Below, piece by piece: positions 15,969 through 24,742 of a stretch of 64,000 nt of DNA; the stretch's first letter is position 1, and every line of letters begins with the position of its first letter. The position numbers and the translations under genes were made by a program. Under the pieces are notes generated by a model. The model did no database searches. It was not told the DNA's origin and was given only the letters and a program-made list of their open reading frames with translations. The DNA comes from Falsirhodobacter algicola (GTDB taxonomy: Bacteria > Pseudomonadota > Alphaproteobacteria > Rhodobacterales > Rhodobacteraceae): assembly GCF_018279165.1 (NCBI RefSeq), contig NZ_CP047289.1, positions 496,001 through 560,000 of the forward strand, given 5' to 3'.

Positions 15969-18517
15969 CCCGGATCGACCGCCGCCCCCAAGGCGTATAT
16001 CCCCCGACCGAGGCCATGCTCGCCGAGCCCGTCGATCCCGCCATCGCCCGTGCGCAAGAAGAACGCCTGACCGAGGTGTGGAAGACCAAGACCGGCCTGC
16101 GTTATCTGATGTCGGTCAACAATACCGAGATCGGCAAGTGGTACACGCTGACCGCGCTGGCCTTCATGCTCGGGGCTGGCGTGCTGGCGCTGCTGATGCG
16201 GGTGCAGCTTGCGTTTCCGGGGATGCGCTTCCTCGATGCGGAGACGTTCAACCAGTTCTTCACGATGCACGGCTCGGCGATGATGTTCCTCTTTGCCGTG
16301 CCGCTGTTCGAGGCGATGGCGATCCTTCTTCTGCCGGCATTCCTCGGGGCGCGGGATATGCCGTTTCCCCGGCTTTCGGCCTATGGCTATTGGTCCTTCC
16401 TGATCGGGGGGACGTTCGTTCTTGGTTCGGTCCTGTTCGGGGCAGCGCCGAGTTCGGGCTGGTTCATGTATCCCCCCCTTGCGACCGAGGATCCGGGCAT
16501 CGGTTCGGACATCTGGCTGCTGGGCCTCTCCTTCATCGAGATCGCCTCCATCGCGGCGGCGGTGGAGCTGATCGTCGGCGTGCTGAAATGCCGCCCGCCG
16601 GGGATGCGCGTGAACATGATGCCGCTCTATGCGTGGTATGTTCTGGTGGTGGGGGGGATGATCCTCTTCGCCTTTCCGCCGCTGATCGCGGGGGATCTGC
16701 TGTTCGAACTGGAACGCGCGCTCGACTGGCCGTTCTTCGATCCCACGCGGGGGGGCGATCCCCTGTTCTGGCAGCACCTCTTCTGGATCTTCGGACACCC
16801 GGAGGTGTATATCGTCTTCCTTCCCTCCATCGCCATCGCGGCCATGATCGTGCCCACCGTCGCCCAGCGTCCCATCGTCGGGTACAGCTGGATCGTGCTG
16901 TCGGCCGTGGGGACGGGGTTCCTGTCCTTTGGGCTGTGGGTTCACCATATGTTCACGACGGGACTGCCGAACATCTCGCTCGCCTTCTTCTCGGCCGCGA
17001 GCGAGGCGGTGGTGATCCCCACGGGCATCCAGCTTTTCGTCTTCGTGGCCACGCTGATGGTGGGGCGGGTGAAGATCAACCTGCCGATGCTGTGGATCGC
17101 GGGGGCGCTCGCGATCTTCACCGCCGGGGGGCTGACGGGGGTGATGGTCGCCATCGCGCCCTTCGACTGGCAGGTGCACGATACCTATTTCGTCGTGGCG
17201 CATCTGCATTACACGCTGTTCGGGGGAACGGTGCTGCCGGTGATGGCCGGGGTCTATTACTTCTATCCGTTCTTCACCAAGCGTCTTCTGTCGGTGCGGC
17301 TGGGGCGCTGGGCGTTCTGGCTGATCTTCGGGGGGTTCAACCTGTGCTTCCTGCCGATGCACCTGACGGGGCTGCGGGGGATGCCGCGGCGGGTCTTCAC
17401 CTATCCGGGGGATCTGGGGTGGAACCTGCTGAACCTCATCTCCACGGTCGGCTCGTTCATCATCGCGGCGGGGTTCGTCATCTTCGTCTATGACCTGCTG
17501 CGCCCCGGCAAGCCGCGCCTGACGGTGCGCAATCCGTGGAAGGCCGGAACGTTGGAATGGACCGACACCGTCAAGGGCGAGGATTGGGGCGTGCGCTCCA
17601 TCCCCTACATCACCTCGCGCTATCCCCTCTGGGATCAGGAGAAGCTGGTGGAGCGGATGGATGCCGGGCGCTTCTATCTGCCCGATACCGAAGAGGGGCA
17701 TCGCGAGACGCTGATCACCTCGGTCATCGATGCGCGGCCCGTGATGGTGCAGCGGGTGACGGGGGATGCGTGGATCACCATCTGGGCCGCGATCTTCACG
17801 GGTGGGGCCTTCATCCTGCCGACCTTTCACATGTACCGCCCGGCGATCGTCTGCGGGGCCTTCGCCATCGTCTGCGTGCTCTACTGGCTCTGGACCTCGA
17901 CCGCCTGCGTGCCCAAGCGGCAGATGGTGGATGCGGGGCTGGGGCTGAAGCTGCCGGTCTATGCCTCGGGGCCGGAGGCGGTGGGCTGGTGGGCGATGTG
18001 GATCACCATGCTGGGGGATGCGACGGCCTTCGCCAGCATCGTGTTCGGCTTCTTCTTCTACTGGACGGCGCGGGCGGATTTCCTGCCGCCCGATGCGCTT
18101 CATGCCGATCCGGTTCTGGTGGCGGCGATGCTGGTCTGCCTCGGCACCTCATGGGCGCTGACGCTGGGGGCGCGGCGTCTGAACCGGGCCGAGCATGTGG
18201 GGGCGGCCCGCGCGGCGCTGGCGGCGGCGCTGATGCTTGCGATCGGTGGGGGGGCGGCGCTGGGCCTGTCGGTGCTGGACCTGACACCGACCGTCAGCAC
18301 CTATCACGCCATCATCTGCGCCATCGCGATCTGGACGGGGGCGCATGTCGCGCTGGGCGTTCTGATGCAGGCCTATGCGCTGGCCGGAAGCCTGTTCGGC
18401 AAGGTGGACCCGAACCACGATGCCATCCTGTGGAACATCACGCTCTACTGGCATTTCCATGCGCTGACGGTTCTGGTGACGGCCGCCATGTTCGGCCTTG
18501 CGCCGCGTCTGCTGTAA
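15965..18517 (+). CDS. Cytochrome c oxidase, fused subunits I and III
   Basis: 850-residue membrane protein. The first ~560 residues are subunit I: heme-a ligand His102 in MHGSAMM, CuB/cross-link motif GHPEVY with His278, Glu280 and Tyr282, CuB ligands His327-His328 in VHHMFT, and the heme ligands in VAHLHY. The rest is a subunit III domain (ALHADPVLVAAMLVCLGTSWAL, then a final helix ending in YWHFHALTVLVTAAMFG). The D-channel aspartate is kept (ARDMPFPRLS), but the following Asn-Asn is Ser-Ala. The K-channel lysine is a glutamine (PTGIQLF, Gln356). The fusion and these changes mark a divergent A-family branch. Confidence 0.92.
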   Translation: MTRIDRRPQGVYPPTEAMLAEPVDPAIARAQEERLTEVWKTKTGLRYLMSVNNTEIGKWYTLTALAFMLGAGVLALLMRVQLAFPGMRFLDAETFNQFFTMHGSAMMFLFAVPLFEAMAILLLPAFLGARDMPFPRLSAYGYWSFLIGGTFVLGSVLFGAAPSSGWFMYPPLATEDPGIGSDIWLLGLSFIEIASIAAAVELIVGVLKCRPPGMRVNMMPLYAWYVLVVGGMILFAFPPLIAGDLLFELERALDWPFFDPTRGGDPLFWQHLFWIFGHPEVYIVFLPSIAIAAMIVPTVAQRPIVGYSWIVLSAVGTGFLSFGLWVHHMFTTGLPNISLAFFSAASEAVVIPTGIQLFVFVATLMVGRVKINLPMLWIAGALAIFTAGGLTGVMVAIAPFDWQVHDTYFVVAHLHYTLFGGTVLPVMAGVYYFYPFFTKRLLSVRLGRWAFWLIFGGFNLCFLPMHLTGLRGMPRRVFTYPGDLGWNLLNLISTVGSFIIAAGFVIFVYDLLRPGKPRLTVRNPWKAGTLEWTDTVKGEDWGVRSIPYITSRYPLWDQEKLVERMDAGRFYLPDTEEGHRETLITSVIDARPVMVQRVTGDAWITIWAAIFTGGAFILPTFHMYRPAIVCGAFAIVCVLYWLWTSTACVPKRQMVDAGLGLKLPVYASGPEAVGWWAMWITMLGDATAFASIVFGFFFYWTARADFLPPDALHADPVLVAAMLVCLGTSWALTLGARRLNRAEHVGAARAALAAALMLAIGGGAALGLSVLDLTPTVSTYHAIICAIAIWTGAHVALGVLMQAYALAGSLFGKVDPNHDAILWNITLYWHFHALTVLVTAAMFGLAPRLL

Positions 18518-18529
18518 GGGGGGGACGGG

Positions 18530-18922
18530 ATGGCCAACAACCGCAAGGACCGGAACGAATTCGCCGAAGAGCGGGCGAGCCTGATGCGCATCACCTTTGC
18601 GCCGACGGTCTGGGCGATCCACTTCCTGCTCTGTTATGCCGGGGCGGCGGTGTGGTGCGCCAAGTTCGGGCATACGCTGGGCGTGACCTTCCTGCGCATG
18701 TCGATCGCCGCGCTGACCATCGCCGCGCTGGGGGCGATCGGGGCGCTGGCGCTGCGGTCGTGGCGGCAGTGGCAACCCCGCGACACCTCGGCCGAGGCGC
18801 TGTCCAAACCGGAATCGCGCCACCACTTCCTCGGCCATGCGGCGTTCCTGCTCTCGATCATCTCGGCCATCGGGGTGATCTATGTCGCGCTGCCGGCGCT
18901 GTTCATACAGGATTGCCGCTGA
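18530..18922 (+). CDS. Small membrane protein of the oxidase operon
   Basis: 130 residues with a hydrophilic, charged N-terminus (MANNRKDRNEFAEER) and three hydrophobic segments near 24-45, 55-78 and 103-125. Unnamed membrane proteins of this size between the oxidase subunits and the CtaG-type factor are typical of alternative oxidase operons. It may be a small structural or assembly subunit (compare coxP of coxMNOP operons), but no motif proves this. It lies twelve bases after the subunit I/III gene and overlaps the next gene by one base (TGATG). Confidence 0.75.
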   Translation: MANNRKDRNEFAEERASLMRITFAPTVWAIHFLLCYAGAAVWCAKFGHTLGVTFLRMSIAALTIAALGAIGALALRSWRQWQPRDTSAEALSKPESRHHFLGHAAFLLSIISAIGVIYVALPALFIQDCR

Positions 18923-19500
18923 TGCCGCGGGCGATGCTGGCCATGGCGGGATGCCTCATCCTCGCGGTGATCTGGCTGCTGCCGCTGGAGGCGTGGCTGG
19001 GGCGGTTCCCGCTGCATATGGTGCGGCACATGATGCTGGTGGCGGTGGTGCCGCCGCTCCTGATCCTTGGCTGGCCGCGTCTGGGGCAGATCTGCGCCGT
19101 GCCGGTGCTGCTGGCGGCGGGGGCGGAGTTTCTGCTCGTCTGGGCGTGGCATCTGCCCAGCTTTCACGGTGCCGCCGCGACCGGCCCGGCCGCCTTCGCG
19201 GTGGAGCAAGCGAGCTTTCTGGCCGTCGGCCTTCTGGCATGGGCGGGCTTTCTTGGGGCGGCGAACCCACTGGCGGGGGCGGCGGGGCTGCTGCTGACCT
19301 TCATGCATATGACACTTCTAGGCGCGATCCTCGTCCTTGCGCCGCGCGATGTCTATGCCGCCGCCTGCGGCACCGATCCCGACCTTGCGGCCCAGCAGAT
19401 CGGCGGGATGATCATGCTGGGCCTTGGCACACCGATCTACCTCGTGGCGGGGCTGACGCTGGTCGCCCGCGCCCTGAACCTGCGGGAGGCTGGAACATGA
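18922..19500 (+). CDS. Cytochrome c oxidase assembly factor, CtaG (caa3) family
   Basis: 192-residue integral membrane protein. It shows HMVRHMMLVAVVPPLLILGWP and later FMHMTLLGAILVLAPRDVY plus QQIGGMIMLGLG, the histidine- and methionine-rich helices of the caa3_CtaG family, which helps copper loading or assembly of caa3-type oxidases. The family usually has a longer N-terminal part, so this is a short version with about five helices. The start at 18922 overlaps the upstream stop; the stop overlaps the cytochrome c gene by four bases. Distinct from the Cox11-type CtaG. Confidence 0.85.
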   Translation: MPRAMLAMAGCLILAVIWLLPLEAWLGRFPLHMVRHMMLVAVVPPLLILGWPRLGQICAVPVLLAAGAEFLLVWAWHLPSFHGAAATGPAAFAVEQASFLAVGLLAWAGFLGAANPLAGAAGLLLTFMHMTLLGAILVLAPRDVYAAACGTDPDLAAQQIGGMIMLGLGTPIYLVAGLTLVARALNLREAGT

Positions 19501-20492
19501 CACGCTGGCGCACGGTCCTTGCCACCATCGCCGTCCTTGCCAGCCTCGGGGCGCTGGGCGGTTTCGCGGTGGTCCTTTTCGGGCTCTATGACACCTCGGC
19601 GCAGAAGGGGCATTGGAAGGTCACCGACTGGGTGCTGCACACCACCTTCCGCAATTCGGTCGATCTGCGGGCCGCGGACGATCCGCCGCCCGTCGATCTG
19701 GACGATCCGGGGCTGATCCTGCTGGGCGCGCGGCATTACGACAGCGCCTGCCGCATGTGCCACGCCGCCCCCGGAGAGATGGCGAGCGCGACCATCGACG
19801 CCATGGTGCCCCGCCCGCCGCAGATCGAACGTGCCGTCGGCACATGGGTCCCGCAGGAACTCCACTGGATCGTGCACGAGGGGGTGAAGATGTCCGGCAT
19901 GCCCGCATGGCCCGCAGAGGGGCGCGGCGACGAGGTCTGGGCCGTCGTCGCCTTTCTGCGTGCGGTGCAGGGCGGAATGGACGGCGCACGCTACCAAGGC
20001 CTGACCGGGGGGGAGCGGTACTGCTCGGGCTGTCATGCCAGCGGCTCGGATCACATCCCGAAGCTGGAGGGGCTGAGCGCGGAGTATCTGGCGGCCTCGC
20101 TCCGGGCGTATCGCAGCGGGGCGCGGCCCAGCGGGATCATGGCGCAGGCGGCCTCGGGGCTGGAGGATGGGCGGATCGACGGGATGGCGCAGCGCATGGG
20201 CGGGCAGGACCGCCCCGCCGATCCGGCGGCCGAGGCACTGCCGGGGGCCATGCTGGCGCGCCGGGGGCAGGGCGAGGTTCCGGGATGCCTCGCCTGTCAT
20301 GGGGCGGGGAACGACAATCCGATGATCCCCAAACTCGACGGTCAGCCTGCGCCGTATCTGGCAACGCAGCTGCGTCTGTGGCGGGCCGGAGAGAGGGGCG
20401 GAACGGACCGCGCGCCGCTGATGGAACAGGCGGCGCGCGGGTTGACGGATCGGGAGATCGAGGATCTGGCCGCTTATTTCGCGGCGCGGTAG
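19497..20492 (+). CDS. Three-heme c-type cytochrome
   Basis: 331 residues with an N-terminal signal anchor (TVLATIAVLASLGALGGFAVVLFGLYD) and three CxxCH heme sites: CRMCH at 85, CSGCH at 176 and CLACH at 264. The domain order resembles a cytochrome c domain followed by a di-heme c4-like pair (KLEGLSAEYLAASLRAYRSG and KLDGQPAPYLATQLRLWRAG are matching repeats). It is the last gene of the oxidase operon, so it likely donates electrons to the heme c of subunit II. The tail overlaps the convergent transporter gene by 19 bases. Confidence 0.88.
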   Translation: MTRWRTVLATIAVLASLGALGGFAVVLFGLYDTSAQKGHWKVTDWVLHTTFRNSVDLRAADDPPPVDLDDPGLILLGARHYDSACRMCHAAPGEMASATIDAMVPRPPQIERAVGTWVPQELHWIVHEGVKMSGMPAWPAEGRGDEVWAVVAFLRAVQGGMDGARYQGLTGGERYCSGCHASGSDHIPKLEGLSAEYLAASLRAYRSGARPSGIMAQAASGLEDGRIDGMAQRMGGQDRPADPAAEALPGAMLARRGQGEVPGCLACHGAGNDNPMIPKLDGQPAPYLATQLRLWRAGERGGTDRAPLMEQAARGLTDREIEDLAAYFAAR

Positions 20493-21436
20493 GCGGCGGG
20501 GGCGGGCTCTTCCTCCACATGGCGGGCGAAGGCGTTGGCGATCAGCGCGCCCGAGATGTTGTGCCACACGCTGAAGATCGCGCTCGGCACGGCGGCGAGG
20601 GGGCTGAAATGCGCCGTCGCAAGGGCCGCCCCGAGGCCGGAGTTCTGCATTCCCGTTTCGATCGCGATGGCCTTGCGCTTGGCAAGGCTGAGGCCGCAGG
20701 CGCGGGCGGCAAGGAAGCCGATCGCATAGCCGAGGGCGTTGTGCAGCACCACCACGGCAAAGATCAGGGCGCCCGTTTCGGCGATCCGCGCCTGCGATGC
20801 GCCGACCACCGCCGCCACGATCAGCACGATGCCCGTCACGCTGACCAGCGGCAGGGCCGGCACGGCCCGCGTCACGAGGCCCGGCACCAGCTTTTGCGCG
20901 GCAAAGCCGAGCGCGAGCGGCAGCAGCACCATCTTCACGATCGACAGCAGCATCGCCGCCGCATCCACCGGCAGGTATTGCTGGGCGAACATCAGCACGA
21001 GGAAGGGCGTCACCACCGGCGCCAGCAGCGTCGTCACGCTGGTGCAGGCGACCGAGAGCGCGACATCCCCCTTGGAGAGATAGGTCATCACGTTGGACGA
21101 TGTCCCACCTGGGCAGCAGCCGACGAGGATCACGCCCGCCGCCACTTCGGGCGGCATGGGGATGAGGCGCGTCAGCGCAACCGCCAGCAGCGGCATGACG
21201 ACGAATTGCGACAGCACGCCAAGGCCCACATGCCACGGGCGGCGGGCCACTTCGCGGAAATCGGCGCCCGAGATGGTCAGCCCCATGCCGAACATGATGA
21301 TGCCCAGAAGCGGCACGATCCACGGCACCAATTGCCGGAACACCTCCGGCAGGAAGAACCCGAGGACGGCGAACAGCACCACCCAGATGGCGAAAGTCCG
21401 CCCCACGAAACGGGACAAGTGTTCGATCATTCTCAT
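20474..21436 (-). CDS. Bile acid:sodium symporter (BASS) family transporter
   Basis: About 320 residues with nine or ten hydrophobic helices and the BASS signatures GVILVGCCPGGTSSNVMTYLSKGD and ETGMQNSGLGAALA, the crossover-helix motifs that bind sodium. Bacterial members carry organic anions such as bile acids, pantoate or keto acids, and the substrate here cannot be told. The start chosen is the ATG at 21436, nine bases after GGAGG; ATG at 21445 or 21430 and a longer upstream frame to 21532 are less likely. It converges on and overlaps the cytochrome c gene, so it is not part of that operon. Confidence 0.88.
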   Translation of the reverse strand: MRMIEHLSRFVGRTFAIWVVLFAVLGFFLPEVFRQLVPWIVPLLGIIMFGMGLTISGADFREVARRPWHVGLGVLSQFVVMPLLAVALTRLIPMPPEVAAGVILVGCCPGGTSSNVMTYLSKGDVALSVACTSVTTLLAPVVTPFLVLMFAQQYLPVDAAAMLLSIVKMVLLPLALGFAAQKLVPGLVTRAVPALPLVSVTGIVLIVAAVVGASQARIAETGALIFAVVVLHNALGYAIGFLAARACGLSLAKRKAIAIETGMQNSGLGAALATAHFSPLAAVPSAIFSVWHNISGALIANAFARHVEEEPAPAAYRAAK

Positions 21437-21669
21437 GCGGGCCATCCTCCATGGCAATATGTTGCAGACGTGACGTTCCGCACGCAATAAAGATGAAGTT
21501 CCGCCCCTGCAACGCCGAAGATGCGCCAACATGACGCGGCCCCCGCAATGGCGATGGACCCGGGGCCTCTCCCGTTTATAGTGTTCGCCAGCTTGGCGTG
21601 TGCTGCGTGCGCCTCGTGGTTCACCGGAACGGAGACTTTGCGAAACCCTTTCAGAAGGACGGAAGAATC

Positions 21670-22857
21670 GTGACCTCTTCGCGCCCCGGCCGGGGCAACC
21701 CCACTTTCCGCGAATTCATCAACAGCGAGGCATCGGGCGGTATCGTCCTGATGGCCGTTGCGGCCTTGGCGATCCTTGTGGCGAACTCGCCCATCGCGGA
21801 GGCGTATTTCCACGGGCTTCATGCCTATTTCGGGCCGCTCAGCATCCAGCACTGGATCAACGACGCGCTGATGGCCGTCTTCTTCCTGATGGTCGGGCTG
21901 GAGATCAAGCGCGAGATGACGGACGGCCAGCTGTCCACATGGCCGCGCCGCATCCTGCCGGGCGTGGCCGCGCTTGGCGGCATGGCCGCGCCGGCGCTGA
22001 TCTATGTGTGGTTCAACCTTGGCAACCCGGCGGCGCTGCGCGGCTGGGCGATCCCGTCGGCGACCGACATCGCCTTTGCGCTTGGTGTGCTGTCGCTGCT
22101 GGGGCCGCGGGTTCCGGCCTCGCTCAAGGTGTTCCTTGCGGCGCTGGCGATCATCGACGATCTGGGCGCGGTGCTGGTCATCGCCATCTTCTACACGGCC
22201 GATCTGTCGCTGCCCGATCTGATCGCCGCCGTCGTCGTGACGGTGATCCTGCTGGCGATGAACCGCAAGGTCCGTGTCCTGTGGCCCTATCTGGTGCTGG
22301 GCGTGGTGCTGTGGATCTTCGTCTACCGCTCGGGCGTGCATGCCACGCTGGCGGGGGTCGTGCTGGCGCTGACGATCCCGATCACGCGCACCCCGGGCAA
22401 ACCCGAGGCGAAGGGCGATGTCTCGCTCTTGCACCGGCTGGAACATGCGCTGCAAAAGCCGGTCGCCTTCGTGGTCGTGCCGATCTTCGGCTTCGCCAAT
22501 GCGGGCGTGTCCTTCGCGGGGGTCACGCTGGCGACGCTGGGCGCGCCCCTGACGATGGGCGTCGCGGCGGGTCTGTTCCTCGGCAAGCTGATCGGCGTGT
22601 TCGGCGCGGTGCTGCTGATGGTGCGGACGCGGATCGTCGATCTGCCGGCGCAGGCCAGCTGGATGCAGGTGCTGGGCGTCTCGCTCCTGTGCGGGATCGG
22701 CTTCACCATGAGCCTCTTCATCGGCCTTCTCGCCTTCGCCGATCCAGCGATGCAGGATCAGGTGAAGATCGGGATCATCATGGGCTCGCTCGTGTCCGGG
22801 GTGGCCGGTTTCGCCATCCTGCGCTTTGCCCGGCGCGAGGCGCCGTATCGCATCTGA
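21670..22857 (+). CDS. nhaA: Na+/H+ antiporter NhaA
   Basis: Inner membrane antiporter exporting sodium in exchange for protons. 395 residues from the GTG at 21670 (after GGAAG); the frame is open further up to 21598 without family similarity. Conserved segments include NSEASGGIVLM at the N-terminus, VGLEIKREM, ATDIAFALGVLSLLG and AIIDDLGAVLVIAIFY with the paired aspartates essential for transport, FANAGVSF, and LCGIGFTMSLFIG. About 230 bases separate it from the divergent BASS gene. A GC-rich inverted repeat follows at 22877-22897 but without a T-run. Confidence 0.95.
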   Translation: MTSSRPGRGNPTFREFINSEASGGIVLMAVAALAILVANSPIAEAYFHGLHAYFGPLSIQHWINDALMAVFFLMVGLEIKREMTDGQLSTWPRRILPGVAALGGMAAPALIYVWFNLGNPAALRGWAIPSATDIAFALGVLSLLGPRVPASLKVFLAALAIIDDLGAVLVIAIFYTADLSLPDLIAAVVVTVILLAMNRKVRVLWPYLVLGVVLWIFVYRSGVHATLAGVVLALTIPITRTPGKPEAKGDVSLLHRLEHALQKPVAFVVVPIFGFANAGVSFAGVTLATLGAPLTMGVAAGLFLGKLIGVFGAVLLMVRTRIVDLPAQASWMQVLGVSLLCGIGFTMSLFIGLLAFADPAMQDQVKIGIIMGSLVSGVAGFAILRFARREAPYRI

Positions 22858-22910
22858 TCCCACTTTTCGGGATCCATGGGCGGCCCAATGGGCCGTCCGC
22901 CGTTGAAAGG

Positions 22911-22939
22911 TTGAGATTTCGGGGCACCTTCCTTATACG
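22911..22939 (+). promoter_or_regulatory. Predicted promoter of the BCCT transporter gene
   Basis: TTGAGA (22911-22916) and TATACG (22934-22939) are 17 bases apart, about 110 bases before the TTG start codon at 23052. It lies downstream of nhaA, so the transporter is probably transcribed independently. Confidence 0.45.
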
Positions 22940-23051
22940 TGCCGCCGGCCCGCGACACGCGGGCCATTCCTTTCGGTCCACGTGTCCCCGCGTGAGACCG
23001 CGTCACGACGACCCAACGTCGCTGCATCGCAACATATAACGAGGACAGCCT

Positions 23052-24707
23052 TTGACAGACACTCCCCAGGTCCCCATCGACGGCACCGACGAGGCCGTAC
23101 CCGCCCCCGAAGGGGCGACACAGATCATCGAGACCGATTACGAGATCGGTCAAGACAACCTCAACTATCGCCGCCGGTTCGTGTTCGAGCTGGACATCCA
23201 CAACGTCGTCTTCAGTGTATCGGCGCTTGGGATCGTCGCTTTCACCATCCTGACGCTCGCGTTCCAGAACGTGCTCGGCCCGGCTTTCGCGGGATTGCGC
23301 GATTTCCTCACCTCGAACCTTGCATGGTTCTTCATTCTGGCGGGCAACGTCTTCGTCGTCATTTGCGTCGGCCTGATCTTCACGCCGCTTGGCCGGGTGC
23401 GCCTTGGCGGGCCGGATGCACGGCCCGACTATTCGTACATGTCGTGGTTCTCCATGCTGTTCGCGGCGGGGATGGGCATCGGCCTGATGTTCTATGGCGT
23501 GTCCGAACCGCTGGGCAATTTCACCGCCGCCCTGCAAGGCCCCGTGGTCGAGAATGGGGTGCGCACCGACTGGTCCCCCCTGAACGGCGTTGCCGGCGAT
23601 GCCGAAGGCGCGCGCCGTCTGGCCATGGCCGCCACGATCTTCCACTGGGCGCTGCATCCGTGGGCGATCTATGCCGTGGTGGCGCTGTCGCTCGCGCTCT
23701 TTGCGTTCAACAAGGGCCTGCCGCTGACGCTGCGGTCGATCTTCTATCCGATCTTCGGCGAACGCGTCTGGGGCTGGCCGGGCCATGTGATCGACATCCT
23801 TGCGGTCTTTGCCACGCTGTTCGGCCTCTCCACCTCGCTCGGGGTCGGGGCGCAGCAGGCTTCGGCCGGTCTGAACTTCCTCTTCGGCTTCCCCGCCAGC
23901 ACGGGCGGCATGGTGTTCCTCATCATCATCATCACCGGCATCGCCACGGCCTCGGTCGTCGCGGGCATGGACCGGGGCGTGAAGATCCTGTCCGAGGCGA
24001 ACATGATCCTGGCCGTCGTGCTGCTTCTGTTCGTCATCCTCGTCGGGCCGACGATGCAGATCCTGCGCGGCTTCTTCCTGAACCTCGCGGCGTATGGGGA
24101 ATATCTTCCGGCGCTGTCGAACCCGTTCGGGCGGACGGATGACAACTTCCGCCATGGCTGGACCGCGTTCTATTGGGCGTGGTGGATCAGCTGGTCGCCG
24201 TTCGTGGGCATGTTCATCGCCCGCGTCAGCCGCGGCCGCACGGTGCGGGAATTCCTGCTGGCGGTGCTGATCATTCCCTCGCTCGTGTCCACACTGTGGA
24301 TGACGGCGCTTGGCGGTACGGCGATCAGCCAAGTCGTCGCCGACGGCATCACCACGGTGCAGAACGCCGAACTGCCGCTGCAGCTGTTCGAGATGCTGAA
24401 CGTGCTGCCGCTCTCGGGTCTGACCTCGCTGGTCGGGATCGTGCTGGTGATCGTGTTCTTCGTCACCTCGTCGGATTCCGGCTCGCTCGTGATCGACACG
24501 ATCGGGGCGGGGGGCAAGATCAACGCTCCGACGCCGCAGCGCGTATTCTGGGCCACGTTCGAGGGACTTCTGGCCATCGCCCTTCTGCTGGGCGGCGGGC
24601 TGGTCGCGCTTCAGGCGATGGCGGTGTCCACGGGCTTCCCCTTCGCGATCGTGCTGCTTCTGGCGTGTTACTCGCTCGTGAAGGGCCTTCTGGCCGAGCC
24701 GCGATAA
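23052..24707 (+). CDS. BCCT family betaine/choline/carnitine transporter
   Basis: 551-residue secondary transporter for quaternary ammonium compounds such as glycine betaine or choline. A soluble, acidic 50-residue N-terminus precedes twelve helices. Family motifs visible: GMGIGLMFYGVSEP, FHWALHPWAIYA, and the signature WAWWISWSPFVGMFIARVSRGRTVREF followed by SSDSGSLVID. The start is TTG at 23052, six bases after GAGGA; no ATG or GTG is better placed. The unusual TTG may limit expression. Neighbours do not form a betaine catabolic set, so osmoprotectant uptake is the likeliest role. Confidence 0.92.
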   Translation: MTDTPQVPIDGTDEAVPAPEGATQIIETDYEIGQDNLNYRRRFVFELDIHNVVFSVSALGIVAFTILTLAFQNVLGPAFAGLRDFLTSNLAWFFILAGNVFVVICVGLIFTPLGRVRLGGPDARPDYSYMSWFSMLFAAGMGIGLMFYGVSEPLGNFTAALQGPVVENGVRTDWSPLNGVAGDAEGARRLAMAATIFHWALHPWAIYAVVALSLALFAFNKGLPLTLRSIFYPIFGERVWGWPGHVIDILAVFATLFGLSTSLGVGAQQASAGLNFLFGFPASTGGMVFLIIIITGIATASVVAGMDRGVKILSEANMILAVVLLLFVILVGPTMQILRGFFLNLAAYGEYLPALSNPFGRTDDNFRHGWTAFYWAWWISWSPFVGMFIARVSRGRTVREFLLAVLIIPSLVSTLWMTALGGTAISQVVADGITTVQNAELPLQLFEMLNVLPLSGLTSLVGIVLVIVFFVTSSDSGSLVIDTIGAGGKINAPTPQRVFWATFEGLLAIALLLGGGLVALQAMAVSTGFPFAIVLLLACYSLVKGLLAEPR

Positions 24708-24714
24708 CGACGGG

Positions 24715-24742
24715 AAAGGCCGCGGGGGACCGCGGCCTTTTT
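24715..24742 (+). terminator. Rho-independent terminator after the BCCT gene
   Basis: An eleven-base-pair perfect stem, AAAGGCCGCGG (24715-24725) with CCGCGGCCTTT (24730-24740), has a GGGA loop and a T-run. It sits between two convergent genes, and the A-rich left arm means it can also serve the minus-strand gene ending at 24742. Confidence 0.9.

Noticed and set aside
15947-18103. A 718-codon minus-strand frame opposite the fused oxidase gene
   Set aside because: Low-complexity His/Arg/Pro/Glu text that mirrors membrane-helix codons of the real gene.
22877-22897. GC-rich inverted repeat after nhaA as a terminator
   Set aside because: The arms meet with almost no loop and no T-run follows, so it is not a convincing intrinsic terminator.
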